From the NCBI GenBank assembly GCA_002686085.1, contig NZAC01000001.1:90743-154742 (forward strand): 64,000 nucleotides of DNA, written 5' to 3'. Origin of the DNA: Roseibacillus sp. (GTDB taxonomy: Bacteria > Verrucomicrobiota > Verrucomicrobiia > Verrucomicrobiales > Akkermansiaceae). The notes beneath the pieces were generated by a model that saw only the letters and a program-made list of their open reading frames with translations, ran no database searches and was not told the origin of the DNA. The position numbers and the translations under genes are program-made. This document shows, piece by piece, positions 1-8,907 of the stretch (positions are counted from its first letter, which is position 1; every line of letters starts with the position of its first letter).

Positions 1-934
1 TTTGGTATCCTCGCCCTTTGCCGCCCCGCATGCTGTTGTTGTAAGCCCTTGCAAGACGGGTAATTGAGTCGAGAAGAACAAAGACATCCTGCCCTGCTTC
101 GACCAAGCGCTTTGCCCTTTCAATGCAAAGTTCAGCAACTCGACAATGATTTTTGGCAGGCATGTCGTTAGAACTTGCGTAGATCTCAGCCTCTGGCAGC
201 TGGCGTTTAAATTCAGTGACCTCTTCTGGCCGCTCATCGACCAGTAGAATAATAAGATGCAGATTTTCGGAATGTCGCTCCCTGACTGCTTCGGCTAAAT
301 GCAGTAACAATGTAGTTTTGCCCGATCTGGGAGGTGAGACAATAAGACCTCTTTGGCCCTGGCCTATTGGCGAGATCATATCGATTACCCGAGTGGTAAA
401 CCGTTCGGGCTCGGTTTCGAAAGGAATTCGTTTTACCGGGTTGGTCGCTTTAAGTTCCTCGAAAAAGGAGAGTTTGCGTGCCTCCTGAGGTTTCTTGCCG
501 TTAACGGAGGTGACCTCGACGAGCTGAGGCCCCCGACTGCCTTCGCGTGCCTTTCCGTGGACCCACATTCCGACTCTGAGACCCTCACGGCGGACAAGTT
601 CAGGAGGAAGAAAAACATCCTCTCTGGATTGCTCGAAATCCTTGTCGGGTTGCCGAAGAAAACCGAATCCTTTTGGGGCTAGCTCCAGAACGCCGTTCAC
701 CTCAACAGGGTCTCCGGTAAGGACAATATCTTTACGCTGTTCGCCTTCATCGACTTCCTGGCCGCCACCGCCACTGCCATCCCTTCGACGGTCATTTCCC
801 CGACGGCGCCCTCTGCCCCTTACTCTGCCCCGAACAGCGCCACCGCGTCTCCGGCGGTGCCTGTCACCGCCGCCTCTCCTGTGTCCTTCCGAGGAGTCTC
901 CGGAAGGAGCGTCTGAAGAAGGGTCAGAGCTCAT
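1..934 (-). CDS. rho: Transcription termination factor Rho (3' end cut by window edge)
   Basis: Hexameric RNA-dependent ATPase that ends transcription. I translated the minus strand from ATG at 934 and the frame stays open for 311 codons to the window edge. Residues about 19-58 form a very Arg/Gly-rich low-complexity tail. The RNA-binding cold-shock-like domain follows (GVLELAPKGFGFLRQ, about 80-95), then the ATPase core with the linker stretch SPIGQGQRGLIVSPP, the Walker A motif RSGKTT, LVDERPEEVTEF and the Walker B segment LLDSITRLARAYN. The C-terminal third is missing only because the window starts here. An alternative in-frame ATG lies at 949; neither start has a clear Shine-Dalgarno sequence. 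The gene is divergent from mdh. Family assignment is certain; the start is not. Confidence 0.95.
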   Translation of the reverse strand, partial: MSSDPSSDAPSGDSSEGHRRGGGDRHRRRRGGAVRGRVRGRGRRRGNDRRRDGSGGGGQEVDEGEQRKDIVLTGDPVEVNGVLELAPKGFGFLRQPDKDFEQSREDVFLPPELVRREGLRVGMWVHGKAREGSRGPQLVEVTSVNGKKPQEARKLSFFEELKATNPVKRIPFETEPERFTTRVIDMISPIGQGQRGLIVSPPRSGKTTLLLHLAEAVRERHSENLHLIILLVDERPEEVTEFKRQLPEAEIYASSNDMPAKNHCRVAELCIERAKRLVEAGQDVFVLLDSITRLARAYNNSMRGGKGRGYQ

Positions 935-949
935 TATGAATTTTGCCAT

Positions 950-1295
950 GCTCGGTTCCACACCGTTGATGGCGGCTAGTGGAGCGTCGCAATGAGGAAT
1001 ATTGATTGAGAAAGGGTAATCCTCGCCATGGCGAAGAGTTTTCCCTTCGGAAAGTGCCACCGAAAGAGCCCGTGGAAACAAAGTGAACCCCAGAGCTTTT
1101 CAGGTTGCTTGAGAGACGAAAAAGATCCGCCATGTCGACCAAGCGCGGCGATCATGGGCCTGCAGAGGCGTTTAGCAACCACAAAATGCATGCGTAATTC
1201 TATCTTGTGTTTCCTCGTGCTGAACTTTTTTTGGTGAAGAAAACGGACCGCCATTGACCCCAGTTGATCTCGCCGCTAAAGGCTGATGTATCGTC
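950..1295. other. rho-mdh divergent intergenic region
   Basis: About 345 bases lie between the divergent starts of rho and mdh. Several short overlapping reading frames exist on both strands, but none resembles a protein I know and none has a convincing start signal. The region presumably holds both promoters and the rho leader. A possible plus-strand -35 (TTGACC at 1254-1259) has no good -10 partner, so I do not call a promoter. Confidence 0.5.
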
Positions 1296-2285
1296 ATGAA
1301 GGATAGTATCACTGTTACCATCACCGGTGCGGCTGGGCAGATCGGCTACGCGCTGCTTTTCCGAATAGCTTCTGGTGGATTATTCGGCCCAGACCAGCCG
1401 GTTCATCTGAATCTGGTTGAGATTGAACCCGCGATGAAAGCATTGGAGGGAACGGCAATGGAGCTCGATGATTGCGCCTTTCCTCTTCTTTCAGGAATCA
1501 CCGCGACCAGTGATCTTGATGTGGGATTCAAGGATTCGAACTGGGCTCTTTTAGTGGGATCTGTGCCCCGAAAGGCGGGAATGGAAAGAAAGGATCTGCT
1601 TGGGATTAACGGAAAGATTTTCACTCGTCAGGGAGAAGCCATTGCAGCCAACGCGGCAGACGATATTCGAGTTCTAGTCGTGGGCAATCCTTGCAATACG
1701 AACTGTCTGATAACGATGAATAATGCACCGGGTATTCCGGCAGATCGGTTTTTCGCAATGACGCGTTTGGATGAGAATCGCGCTAAAAGCCAGTTGGCAG
1801 CAAAGGCAGGAGTTCACGTGAGCTCGGTTTCGAATCTCTGTATCTGGGGAAATCACTCGGCCACCCAGTATCCTGATTTCACTAACGCCCTGGTTAACAA
1901 GTCCCGGGTCGTGGATGTGATTGATGATCACGAATGGCTTAGAGGAGAATTCATTTCGACCGTTCAGCAGCGGGGTGCAGCAATTATCAATGCTCGAGGG
2001 GCATCTTCAGCGGCTTCAGCTGCTAATGCTGCTATCGATACGGTTCGCAGTCTTTGTAATCCGACTGCTGAAGGTGATTGGACCAGTGTCGCGATTTGCT
2101 CAGAGGGTCAGTATGGGATCGACGAGGGGCTTATTGCTTCGATGCCGGTGAGGTGCGACAGCGATGGCGTATGGTCCGTAGTTGAAGGAGTTGAAATTGA
2201 CGAATTTTCAAAGTCTAAGATTGAGGAAAGCGTTTCAGAACTACGTGAGGAGCGCGAAGCGGTATCCGATCTTATTCCTTCCTGA
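1296..2285 (+). CDS. mdh: Malate dehydrogenase (NAD-dependent)
   Basis: Interconverts malate and oxaloacetate in the TCA cycle, in the cytoplasm. The 329-residue protein has an N-terminal Rossmann nucleotide-binding loop [10 protein letters not shown] (11-20), substrate arginines around R92 and R98, the signature TRLDENRA (156-163) and the catalytic histidine in GNHS (H187). Length and motifs fit the cytosolic-type (group 2) malate dehydrogenases rather than the short LDH-like group. The TGA stop is followed after 2 nt by the GTG start of thiG, so the two are probably co-transcribed; a functional link is not obvious. No unusual features. Confidence 0.95.
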   Translation: MKDSITVTITGAAGQIGYALLFRIASGGLFGPDQPVHLNLVEIEPAMKALEGTAMELDDCAFPLLSGITATSDLDVGFKDSNWALLVGSVPRKAGMERKDLLGINGKIFTRQGEAIAANAADDIRVLVVGNPCNTNCLITMNNAPGIPADRFFAMTRLDENRAKSQLAAKAGVHVSSVSNLCIWGNHSATQYPDFTNALVNKSRVVDVIDDHEWLRGEFISTVQQRGAAIINARGASSAASAANAAIDTVRSLCNPTAEGDWTSVAICSEGQYGIDEGLIASMPVRCDSDGVWSVVEGVEIDEFSKSKIEESVSELREEREAVSDLIPS

Positions 2286-2287
2286 AG

Positions 2288-3073
2288 GTGAGTGAGGATC
2301 TCCTAGAGATTGGAGGACGGGAATTTCGTTCCCGCTTGCTCTTGGGCACCGGCAAGTTCGGCTCTCCGGAATTGATGAAGGAAGCGCTTGTCGCATCTGG
2401 CACTGAAATCGTGACGGTCGCCCTCCGAAGGGCGGATATGACTGGCGGTCATGATCCATTTGCCAACATCCTGGAATTTGTCGACCCCGAGACCTATCTG
2501 CTGTTGGCTAACACGAGCGGAGCCATGAATGCAGATGAAGCCGTTAGGCTTGCCAGGCTTGCTGAGGCGGCGGGTCTGCCGAAATGGATCAAGCTTGAGA
2601 TTCACCCTGACCCCACCTATCTGCTTCCAGATCCGGTCGAGACTCTTAAAGCGGCCGAGATACTGGTGGCTGAAGGGTTTACGGTTCTTCCCTATATTAA
2701 TGCGGACCCCGTATTGGCGAAGCGCCTCGAAGATGTGGGGGTTGCTACCGTAATGCCTCTGGGAGCTCCCATTGGATCCAATATGGGTCTTGTGACGAGG
2801 GATCAGATTCGCATCATCATTGAGCAGGCAACGGTGCCGGTTATCGTCGATGCTGGTATCGGTGCGCCGAGCCATGCTGCAGAAGCTTCCGAGATGGGAG
2901 CCGCCGCGGTTCTGGTAAATACCGCAATAGCGGTTGCTGGCGATCCGCCTGCGATGGCATTAGCCTTTAAAGATGCCGTTGATGCAGGACGCCGTGCCTT
3001 TAACGCCGGACTGCCGATGCAGAGTGAGAAAGCGGAGGCCACAAGTCCTTTAACCGGGTTTCTCGGCAACTGA
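2288..3073 (+). CDS. thiG: Thiazole synthase ThiG
   Basis: Builds the thiazole ring of thiamine from DXP, a glycine-derived imine and the thiocarboxylate of ThiS. The 261-residue TIM barrel has the Schiff-base lysine in WIKLE (K102), the [19 protein letters not shown] stretch and the phosphate-binding [12 protein letters not shown] segment. The start is GTG, 2 nt after the mdh stop. It ends with TGA, showing that UGA is an ordinary stop here. No thiS, thiH/thiO or thiC is nearby; the closest sulfur-transfer partner is the MoeB/ThiF-rhodanese gene about 1.3 kb downstream on the other strand, which could in principle charge ThiS (inference). Confidence 0.95.
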   Translation: MSEDLLEIGGREFRSRLLLGTGKFGSPELMKEALVASGTEIVTVALRRADMTGGHDPFANILEFVDPETYLLLANTSGAMNADEAVRLARLAEAAGLPKWIKLEIHPDPTYLLPDPVETLKAAEILVAEGFTVLPYINADPVLAKRLEDVGVATVMPLGAPIGSNMGLVTRDQIRIIIEQATVPVIVDAGIGAPSHAAEASEMGAAAVLVNTAIAVAGDPPAMALAFKDAVDAGRRAFNAGLPMQSEKAEATSPLTGFLGN

Positions 3074-3132
3074 GGATCCTGTCCTCCGTGGTGGTCGACT
3101 CTTGTCTGACCTACTATTCTCTGTATTCTTCT

Positions 3133-3139
3133 GAGGTGA
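3133..3139 (+). promoter_or_regulatory. Strong Shine-Dalgarno site of rodA
   Basis: GAGGTGA lies 7 nt before the ATG at 3147. Most genes in this window lack so clear a ribosome-binding site, so this one fixes the rodA start. Confidence 0.7.
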
Positions 3140-3146
3140 TCCGCAA

Positions 3147-4328
3147 ATGACACCACTTTTCCGGAAATTCCTCGGGATGAACTGGGTCCTGGTTTTTACC
3201 ATGTATGGCCTTTTGGTCTTCGGAGTGTTCAGTATCGAAAGTGCTGCCCGGCATATCCCGGTTTCATCTTTGGGAGAAAGTCCTGAGCTTTGGGGCGCAT
3301 GGTTTGCAGACCGGCAGAAGATCTGGATTCTCGTCGGGAGCTTGGTTTATTTCGTGGTGGCGCTTACTGACTACAGGTGGCTCATGTGGCTCGGGGTTCC
3401 AATGTATCTTGTCGGGATAGGGATGCTCTTCGTTTTGATGGCTCAGGACTCTGAGGTGCACCAGCTTACAGTGATGGGTCTGAGCTTCCAGCCAACTCAG
3501 CTGGTGATTGCGGCAGGAATTATAATGGTAGGGCTCAGCTTCCAGGTGCTTCCCAGAATCCAGAGGTGGCTTGGGCATCCGGCTTGTCGGTTGGCTATTA
3601 TTGGGGTCTTATGCGGTATCCCTTTTTTGCTCGTGGTCAAAAATGGAGATATGGGTTCAGCGATCGTCTGGTTACCTGTGGCTTTTGTGACAATGCTGGT
3701 TGGTGGAATACCATACCGCTACCTGCTTTTCATGGGACTGGTTGGAGCAGGGATACTACCCATTATTTATTTCATCATACTGCCAGGAGTTTCCGAGAGA
3801 GGGTATGCACGAGTTAATAATTACCTGGAAAATGTTCAGAGGGGCCACATTACAAATACTGATAAGAACTATGCGGAATATCGTGTCACCATGGCGGTGG
3901 GGAAGGCCGGATGGAGGGGTGCGGGGTACGCTAGTCAATCAAAGGACTCTCTTCACAACAGGAAGGATATTCCGTGGAAGACTGCTCATAATGACTACAT
4001 TTTTGCTGTGATTGCCGAAGAGCAGGGTTTTAGAGGAAGTCTTCTTCTCCTTACCGGATTTGCTCTTCTTCTCATTCAATGTCTCTTTGTTGCCTATTAT
4101 AGCAGAGATTTCGCGGGGCAGATTATTGCGGCCGGAGTCGTTGGGCTCTTTTTCGCCCATATTTTTGAGAATATCGGGATGTGCGTTTCGATTATGCCAA
4201 TCACGGGTATTCCACTTCCTCTGATCAGTTATTCAGGAACCTTCGTGCTGATTTGCATGTTCCTCTTGGGATTAGTGCAAAGTATCTGGGTTCATCGGAA
4301 TAGCGGAAGAGTGGAAACGGAGTCGTAG
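3147..4328 (+). CDS. rodA: Rod-shape/SEDS peptidoglycan glycosyltransferase (RodA/FtsW family)
   Basis: SEDS-family integral membrane glycosyltransferase that polymerises lipid II. The 393-residue protein has about ten hydrophobic segments, the family stretch KNGDMGSA after the central helices, a large periplasmic loop (about 215-285) and the C-terminal signature PITGIPLPLISYSGTF. I prefer RodA over FtsW because a PBP2 gene and mreBCD are encoded in the same window and RodA is usually the partner of PBP2, but RodA, FtsW and SpoVE are hard to separate by eye. It is the last gene of the mdh-thiG-rodA run and converges with the moeB-like gene, whose stop is only 16 nt away. Confidence 0.88.
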   Translation: MTPLFRKFLGMNWVLVFTMYGLLVFGVFSIESAARHIPVSSLGESPELWGAWFADRQKIWILVGSLVYFVVALTDYRWLMWLGVPMYLVGIGMLFVLMAQDSEVHQLTVMGLSFQPTQLVIAAGIIMVGLSFQVLPRIQRWLGHPACRLAIIGVLCGIPFLLVVKNGDMGSAIVWLPVAFVTMLVGGIPYRYLLFMGLVGAGILPIIYFIILPGVSERGYARVNNYLENVQRGHITNTDKNYAEYRVTMAVGKAGWRGAGYASQSKDSLHNRKDIPWKTAHNDYIFAVIAEEQGFRGSLLLLTGFALLLIQCLFVAYYSRDFAGQIIAAGVVGLFFAHIFENIGMCVSIMPITGIPLPLISYSGTFVLICMFLLGLVQSIWVHRNSGRVETES

Positions 4329-4344
4329 GAGAAAGGGGAGTTGG

Positions 4345-5466
4345 CTACGGTTGAATCACTGGGCCACCTAGTCGCATCCAATCCATGATGCCGCCCCCCA
4401 GGTTGGTCACGTCGTTAAATCCTGCATCAAGCATCAGCGTTCCAGCGTGGGCACTTCGCTGCCCCACCTTGCAGTAGACAAGGTATGGAACGTCACGCGG
4501 AAGTTCCTCGAGGTGTTTTGTTAATTGACTGAGTGGTGCGAGTCTGCACCCTTCCAGGTGGGCCCAGGCGTGTTCAGAGGGTTCCCGGACGTCAAGCAGG
4601 ATGCCGTGAAAGCCCTCTCGCATGAGACCCAATGCTTCAGTCGCGCTAATCTCCTTCAACCCTTTGGTTTCGGTGGGGCTGTTCGGTGTAGCTCCGGGGC
4701 TGATAATGGTTGGAGCGTTGCCACAGAGTTCACAAGATGGATCTGGTTTAAGGGATATTTCCCGCATGCGTGCGTTAGTTGCATCGTAATGAAGCATCCG
4801 CCCGGCAAGAGTTTCTCCATGCCCTGTGAGGATCTTAATGGCTTCCATCGCCTGAAGGGTCCCGATCACGCCGGGAAGAGCGCCAAGGACGCCTGCCTCT
4901 TCTCATGTAGGCACAGTGCCGGGCGGGGGAGGTTCTGGAAGGAGACAGCGGTAGCAAGGGGAGTGCAGAGCTGGATCAAAGACGGTGAGCTGGCCTTCAA
5001 ACTGATGAATTGCGCCGGCGACGAGGGGTTTGCCGAGGAGCCATGCGGCATCCGCAACCAGAAACCGGGTCGGAAAGTTGTCAGAGCCGTCAAGGATCAG
5101 ATCGTATTGCCTGAAGAGAGCCATGATGTTGTCCTTCTCGAGTCGTCTGGGGTGGACTTCAAGACAGACATCGGAGTTCAGGTTCGTAAGCCGCTGTGAG
5201 GCACTCTGGACCTTTGGTTGGCCGACAGATCGTTCGTCGTGAAGGATCTGGCGCTGGAGATTCGATAAATCAACGGTATCGTCGTCTAGAATGCCCAGGC
5301 GCCCGATACCTGCTGCAGCGAGATAAAGCGCTGCCGGGGATCCGAGTCCGCCAGCTCCGACACACAGAGCGGAGCCGTTGCGAAGTGCGGTCTGCCCCTC
5401 CATCCCAAAGCCTGATAGGCTAAAATGGCGTTCATAGCGCTCTTGCTCGCGATCGGTGAACATCAC
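4345..5466 (-). CDS. MoeB/ThiF-family E1-like adenylyltransferase with rhodanese domain; probable selenoprotein (in-frame UGA at codon 188)
   Basis: Predicted to adenylate the C-terminus of a ubiquitin-like sulfur carrier (MoaD or ThiS type) and pass sulfur to it. Read through TGA 4905-4903, the gene gives 373 residues: glycine-rich ATP loop GAGGLGS (37-43), DDDTVDLSNLQRQILH (61-76), DGSDNFPTR (126-134), zinc ligands C171/C174 and C245/C248, and a C-terminal rhodanese domain (about 270-373) with active-site Cys332 in YCKVGQRS. The UGA (codon 188) sits where the family has T-C-x-E-A-G-V; here it reads T-UGA-E-E-A-G-V. No frameshift occurs, and all other functional Cys are encoded as Cys. A SECIS-like hairpin follows and selB lies in the same window. 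Alternatives are a nonsense mutation, a base-call error or two split genes; the intact downstream half makes these less likely. It ends with TAG and diverges from the redoxin gene. Confidence 0.85.
4860..4876 (-). promoter_or_regulatory. Candidate bacterial SECIS hairpin
   Basis: In the mRNA (minus strand) the stem UCCCG/CGGGA encloses the 7-nt loop GCGUGAU; the loop starts 32 nt after the UGA at 4905-4903. Known bacterial SECIS elements lie within the coding region, about 16-37 nt from UGA to the apical loop, with a G at the start of a short loop; this one fits. A second possible helix starts directly after the UGA (GAAGAG at 4902-4897 with CUCUUC at 4880-4875). It overlaps the 5' arm of the first, so the two cannot both form fully. 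The fold was found by eye, without energy calculation. Confidence 0.5.
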
Positions 5467-5537
5467 TTAAACTGGGTGTGATAGTTACTCCGTTTTCACT
5501 TCACGGCAAGCGTCAGGTATTTTATCCCGACAGGGTA

Positions 5538-6119
5538 ATGTCAGAGGTTCATTCCACATTTCGTCTTCGGCCGGGTGATATAGCACCTGAATTCCAGCTT
5601 CCAGATCCCGACGGGCAAATTCATACTCTAGCCCAGTTAAGGGGCGAGCAGGGAGTATTAGTGATTTTCGCCTGTAACCACTGCCCCTATGTAATCCACC
5701 TTGCAGATGCGGTCGGGCAGATGGCGAAGGAGGTTGCCCACAAGGGGGTCAACACGGTCGCCATCATGTCGAATGACGTTAAGAATTACCCTGATGATCA
5801 CCCCGATTTGATGGGGGGCTTTGCCGATAAGTTTGGTTGGTCGTTCCCCTATCTTTATGATGAGAATCAAGAAGTAGCGAAGGCATGGTCAGCGGCCTGT
5901 ACACCTGACTTTTTCCTGCTCGATGCTGCTGGGAAGCTCTTTTACGCCGGACAGTTTGACGATTCACGCCCTAAAAGTGGGAAAGAGGCTACCGGAAGTG
6001 ACATGCGTTATGCGATTGAACGCCTGACAGCAGGAGATGAAGCGCCGAAGGATCCATTCCCGAGTAGCGGATGTAATATCAAATGGAAGGACGGTAATGA
6101 GCCGTCCTATTTTGGGTAG
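5538..6119 (+). CDS. Thioredoxin-fold redoxin (AhpC/TSA-Redoxin family)
   Basis: Predicted cytoplasmic thiol oxidoreductase or peroxidase-like protein. The 193-residue protein has the N-terminal GDIAPEFQLPDPDGQ typical of redoxins, a CxxC active site IFACNHCPYV (C46, C49) and the TPDFFLLDAAGKL segment. The C-terminus SSGCNIKWK resembles that of a widespread 'thioredoxin family protein' with the same CNHCPYV site. I start at ATG 5538 (MSEVHST) rather than at an upstream in-frame codon (5478) because homology begins there. It is divergent from the UGA-containing MoeB-like gene with only 71 nt between starts, so the two may share regulation. Exact substrate unknown. Confidence 0.85.
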   Translation: MSEVHSTFRLRPGDIAPEFQLPDPDGQIHTLAQLRGEQGVLVIFACNHCPYVIHLADAVGQMAKEVAHKGVNTVAIMSNDVKNYPDDHPDLMGGFADKFGWSFPYLYDENQEVAKAWSAACTPDFFLLDAAGKLFYAGQFDDSRPKSGKEATGSDMRYAIERLTAGDEAPKDPFPSSGCNIKWKDGNEPSYFG

Positions 6120-6164
6120 TATTCTTGGATCTTACTACTGTGCGAGGCGGAAACCCGAAGAAAT

Positions 6165-7205
6165 ATGAAGAAGTATATTGATCACGTTGATCGTGGTAGA
6201 GAATTGAACTCATCCCAGGTCAGTGAGGTGGTGCAGCTTCTAGTGGACGAAGATGCCGATCCTGTTGAAAAAGCTCAATTTCTGGAGGTGTTTGCGAAGA
6301 AAGGAGAGACTGCTCCGGAGATCGCTCTTTTCGTCTCTGAGTTGCTCGAGCGAGCTGTCGACCCCGAAGTCGTGCCCGGTTCGCTGGAACAGCCAACTAT
6401 CGATGTTTGCGGAACCGGTGGGGACAAACTAAATCTTTTCAACGTCTCCACGACGTCAATGTTCGTGATAGCTGCCGGTGGAGCGGCGGTGTTTAAGCAT
6501 GGCAACAGAGGTATTACCTCGAGAAGTGGTGGAGCCGACGTGCTCGAGGAGCTTGGGGTGCGTATCGATCTTCCAGCCGAAGGTTTCAGGGATTGCCTCG
6601 CGGGAGCCGGGTTAGGATTTCTTTTTGCTCCAATGTATCACCCCGCATTCAAGGCTATTATGCCCGTTCGCAAATTACTGGCAGAGAAAGGGGTTCGAAC
6701 TATCTTCAACCTGATAGGTCCTCTTCTTAACCCAGCGAGACCAGCATGCCAGCTGGTGGGGGTGTTTAGTCCGGAACTACCCCCCGTCTATGCCGATATT
6801 CTTCAGCGGTTGGGGCGTAGATCCGCATGGGCAGTACATGGAGAAACTCAGGATGGCCGCCCAGTAGACGAACTGAGCACGATGGGGCAGACCACGATTT
6901 GCAGGGCTTTTGATGGGGAAAATGTGGAGGAGGTGATTCATCCCCATGATTACGGGATGAGAGTAGTTGGACCTGAGGATTTGCAGGGGGGAGATGCGCG
7001 GGAGAATGCCCATCTCCTCACTGAGATTCTTGCTGGTCGAGATACAGGTCCCCGCCTCGATATTGTTTTACTTAACGCAGGTGCAGGCTTGGCGTGTGCC
7101 GGTCTGGCAAAAGGTCTTGGCGCAGGAATTCAACGGGCGCGTGAACTCGTCGAATCGGGCGCGGCGCTTGAGAGGTTACGATTGCTACAGAAGATAGCGG
7201 GCTAG
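6165..7205 (+). CDS. trpD: Anthranilate phosphoribosyltransferase TrpD
   Basis: Transfers phosphoribose from PRPP to anthranilate in tryptophan biosynthesis. The 346-residue protein shows the PRPP-binding CGTGGD (82-87), NVSTTSMF (93-100), the anthranilate-site KHGNRGITSRSGGADVLEELG (111 onward) and the metal-binding region VDELSTMG. It follows the redoxin gene after 45 nt and could be co-transcribed with it, but no other trp gene is nearby. It converges with rng. Confidence 0.95.
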   Translation: MKKYIDHVDRGRELNSSQVSEVVQLLVDEDADPVEKAQFLEVFAKKGETAPEIALFVSELLERAVDPEVVPGSLEQPTIDVCGTGGDKLNLFNVSTTSMFVIAAGGAAVFKHGNRGITSRSGGADVLEELGVRIDLPAEGFRDCLAGAGLGFLFAPMYHPAFKAIMPVRKLLAEKGVRTIFNLIGPLLNPARPACQLVGVFSPELPPVYADILQRLGRRSAWAVHGETQDGRPVDELSTMGQTTICRAFDGENVEEVIHPHDYGMRVVGPEDLQGGDARENAHLLTEILAGRDTGPRLDIVLLNAGAGLACAGLAKGLGAGIQRARELVESGAALERLRLLQKIAG

Positions 7206-7261
7206 CTGGACCAGCGAAGACCCAGAGCCATTACCTGCGCTTTCCGGTGTGAGGGTGACTC

Positions 7262-8854
7262 TTATTTGTCCACAAGACGCTTCTCGGTTTCCGCGTCGAG
7301 GACTGAATAACGTTCCCGATGGAGATTTGGGTCACTGCGGAATATGAGTCGACCAGTGTGACCGCGTTCCAGTTCCATGAGGATGTTTGCATCCTCGGAT
7401 TTAAAGCGATTAAGCACATCGGGGCTCACGACCACAATCACATCACCAATCTCATCCCGCCTTGTAGACAGGATGGTATTAAGCTCGCGCTGGATCTCTA
7501 CACTCATTGTCATTGTGGTCTTCACCTTGCCGGACCCAGCGCAATAGGGGCAGGGTTCAAGCAGTGTGTCTCGAAGACTTTCGTTGAGGCGCTGCCGAGT
7601 CATTTCCATAAGGCCCACAGCGGAGATCTGAAGCACCTGAGTCTTCGCACGGTCCCTCCGCAGGCGCTCCTTCATTGCACGGTAAACGGCCTGCTGATCT
7701 CTTCGGTGCCGCATGTCGATAAAGTCAACAACTACGAGCCCGCCAACGTTTCGTAGGCGCAGTTGGCGTGCGGTTTCATGGGCGGCTTCGATATTGGTTT
7801 CTAGGATCATCTTATCGACGTTTTTCGATCCTCGGTTCCGGCCGGTGTTAACATCGATCGAAATTAGCGCCTCCGTCTCATCAATAACGATATAGCCACC
7901 GCATGGGAGCCAGACCTGACGAAGAAATGCTTCATCAATCTGTTTTTGAACTCCGATCTCATCAAATAGAGGTTGCTGAGTCTGCAGATAATGGACGCGT
8001 CTCTTTGCTCTGCCTGAGATTTTCTCGGCGATGAGCTTTATTTGTTCGGTAGTCTCTGCATCGTCGCACACTACTTGGTCGATTTCTTCGGTCAAAAAAT
8101 CTCGGGCCGTCCGTTCTATGAGCTTTGGTTCCTCAAAAACACAGACGGGAGCCGGGTTTTCATCCCTCAGCTGCTCTACACCTTCCAGTTGCTCCAGCAA
8201 CATGGCCAAATCGCGCACGAAATGCCGGTGGCGCTTTCCGGTTGCTACCGTTCGCATAATAATACCCATGCCTTCAGGAACGGCAAGGCGCTGCATAATC
8301 CTGCGAAGCCTCGTCCGCTCCTCTGGATCTTCAATCTTGCGTGAAATACCAAACTGATCTGCAAAAGGAGTAAGGACAAGATATCGACCCGGCAGAGAGA
8401 CATTCGTAGTGACTCGCGGGCCCTTGTTGCCGATCGGCCCTTTGGAAACCTGAATGACAAGCTCTGATCCTACAGGATAGAGCCTCGGGATATCTTTGGA
8501 GGTGATCTTCTTTGGACGGGCTCTTTTTTTCGACCGACCCTCCCGATGAATTTCCTCCATACTGTTGTCGAGGGCGGCAGGAATGGCATCCCAGAAGTGG
8601 AGAAAAGCATTCTTCTCCATCCCGATATCGACAAACATGGCCTTTAGCCCAGGCTCAATGTTTTTAACGCGGCCTTTGAAGATACTTCCGACGATATTCA
8701 TATCTCCCTCCCGTTCGATCTCGTATTCCTCGAGCACTCCATCCTCGAGCAAAGCGACTCGTCGCTCGAGTTTTTCGGCATTGATGACTATGGTGTTGCC
8801 TTCTCTGGCATCGATATTGCCGATCCGGAGGGCCCGTCTGATTTTTTTAAACAT
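7262..8854 (-). CDS. rng: Ribonuclease E/G family endoribonuclease
   Basis: Single-strand-specific endoribonuclease for rRNA maturation and mRNA decay. The 530-residue protein begins with an S1-type RNA-binding domain (VGSIFKGRVKNIEPGLKAMFVDIG, about 55-78; an extra basic insertion near 107-116), followed by the catalytic DNase I-like core with D334 in SIDVNTG and D377 in VVDFIDM, and the zinc-link CPYC (C435, C438). There is no long C-terminal degradosome scaffold, so it is of RNase G size. It is the last gene of the mreB-mreC-mreD-mrdA-rng operon, a common arrangement. Confidence 0.93.
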   Translation of the reverse strand: MFKKIRRALRIGNIDAREGNTIVINAEKLERRVALLEDGVLEEYEIEREGDMNIVGSIFKGRVKNIEPGLKAMFVDIGMEKNAFLHFWDAIPAALDNSMEEIHREGRSKKRARPKKITSKDIPRLYPVGSELVIQVSKGPIGNKGPRVTTNVSLPGRYLVLTPFADQFGISRKIEDPEERTRLRRIMQRLAVPEGMGIIMRTVATGKRHRHFVRDLAMLLEQLEGVEQLRDENPAPVCVFEEPKLIERTARDFLTEEIDQVVCDDAETTEQIKLIAEKISGRAKRRVHYLQTQQPLFDEIGVQKQIDEAFLRQVWLPCGGYIVIDETEALISIDVNTGRNRGSKNVDKMILETNIEAAHETARQLRLRNVGGLVVVDFIDMRHRRDQQAVYRAMKERLRRDRAKTQVLQISAVGLMEMTRQRLNESLRDTLLEPCPYCAGSGKVKTTMTMSVEIQRELNTILSTRRDEIGDVIVVVSPDVLNRFKSEDANILMELERGHTGRLIFRSDPNLHRERYSVLDAETEKRLVDK

Positions 8855-8907
8855 GGGTTGGAAAGTTGGTTGGTGGATTTGTGAATCGGGGAATGCGCTC
8901 TTGGGAT

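Noticed and set aside
2303..2875. 190-codon minus-strand frame inside thiG.
   Set aside because: Antisense shadow of a well-conserved gene.
4345..4869. A separate rhodanese-domain gene starting at GTG 4869 and a truncated MoeB-like gene ending at 4903.
   Set aside because: The two frames are the same, the break falls inside a conserved block, and GTG 4869 would start in the middle of the E1 fold. A single recoded gene is the simpler reading.
4525..5199. 224-codon plus-strand frame.
   Set aside because: Lies antisense to the MoeB-like coding sequence, has no homology, and its composition is a shadow of the opposite strand.
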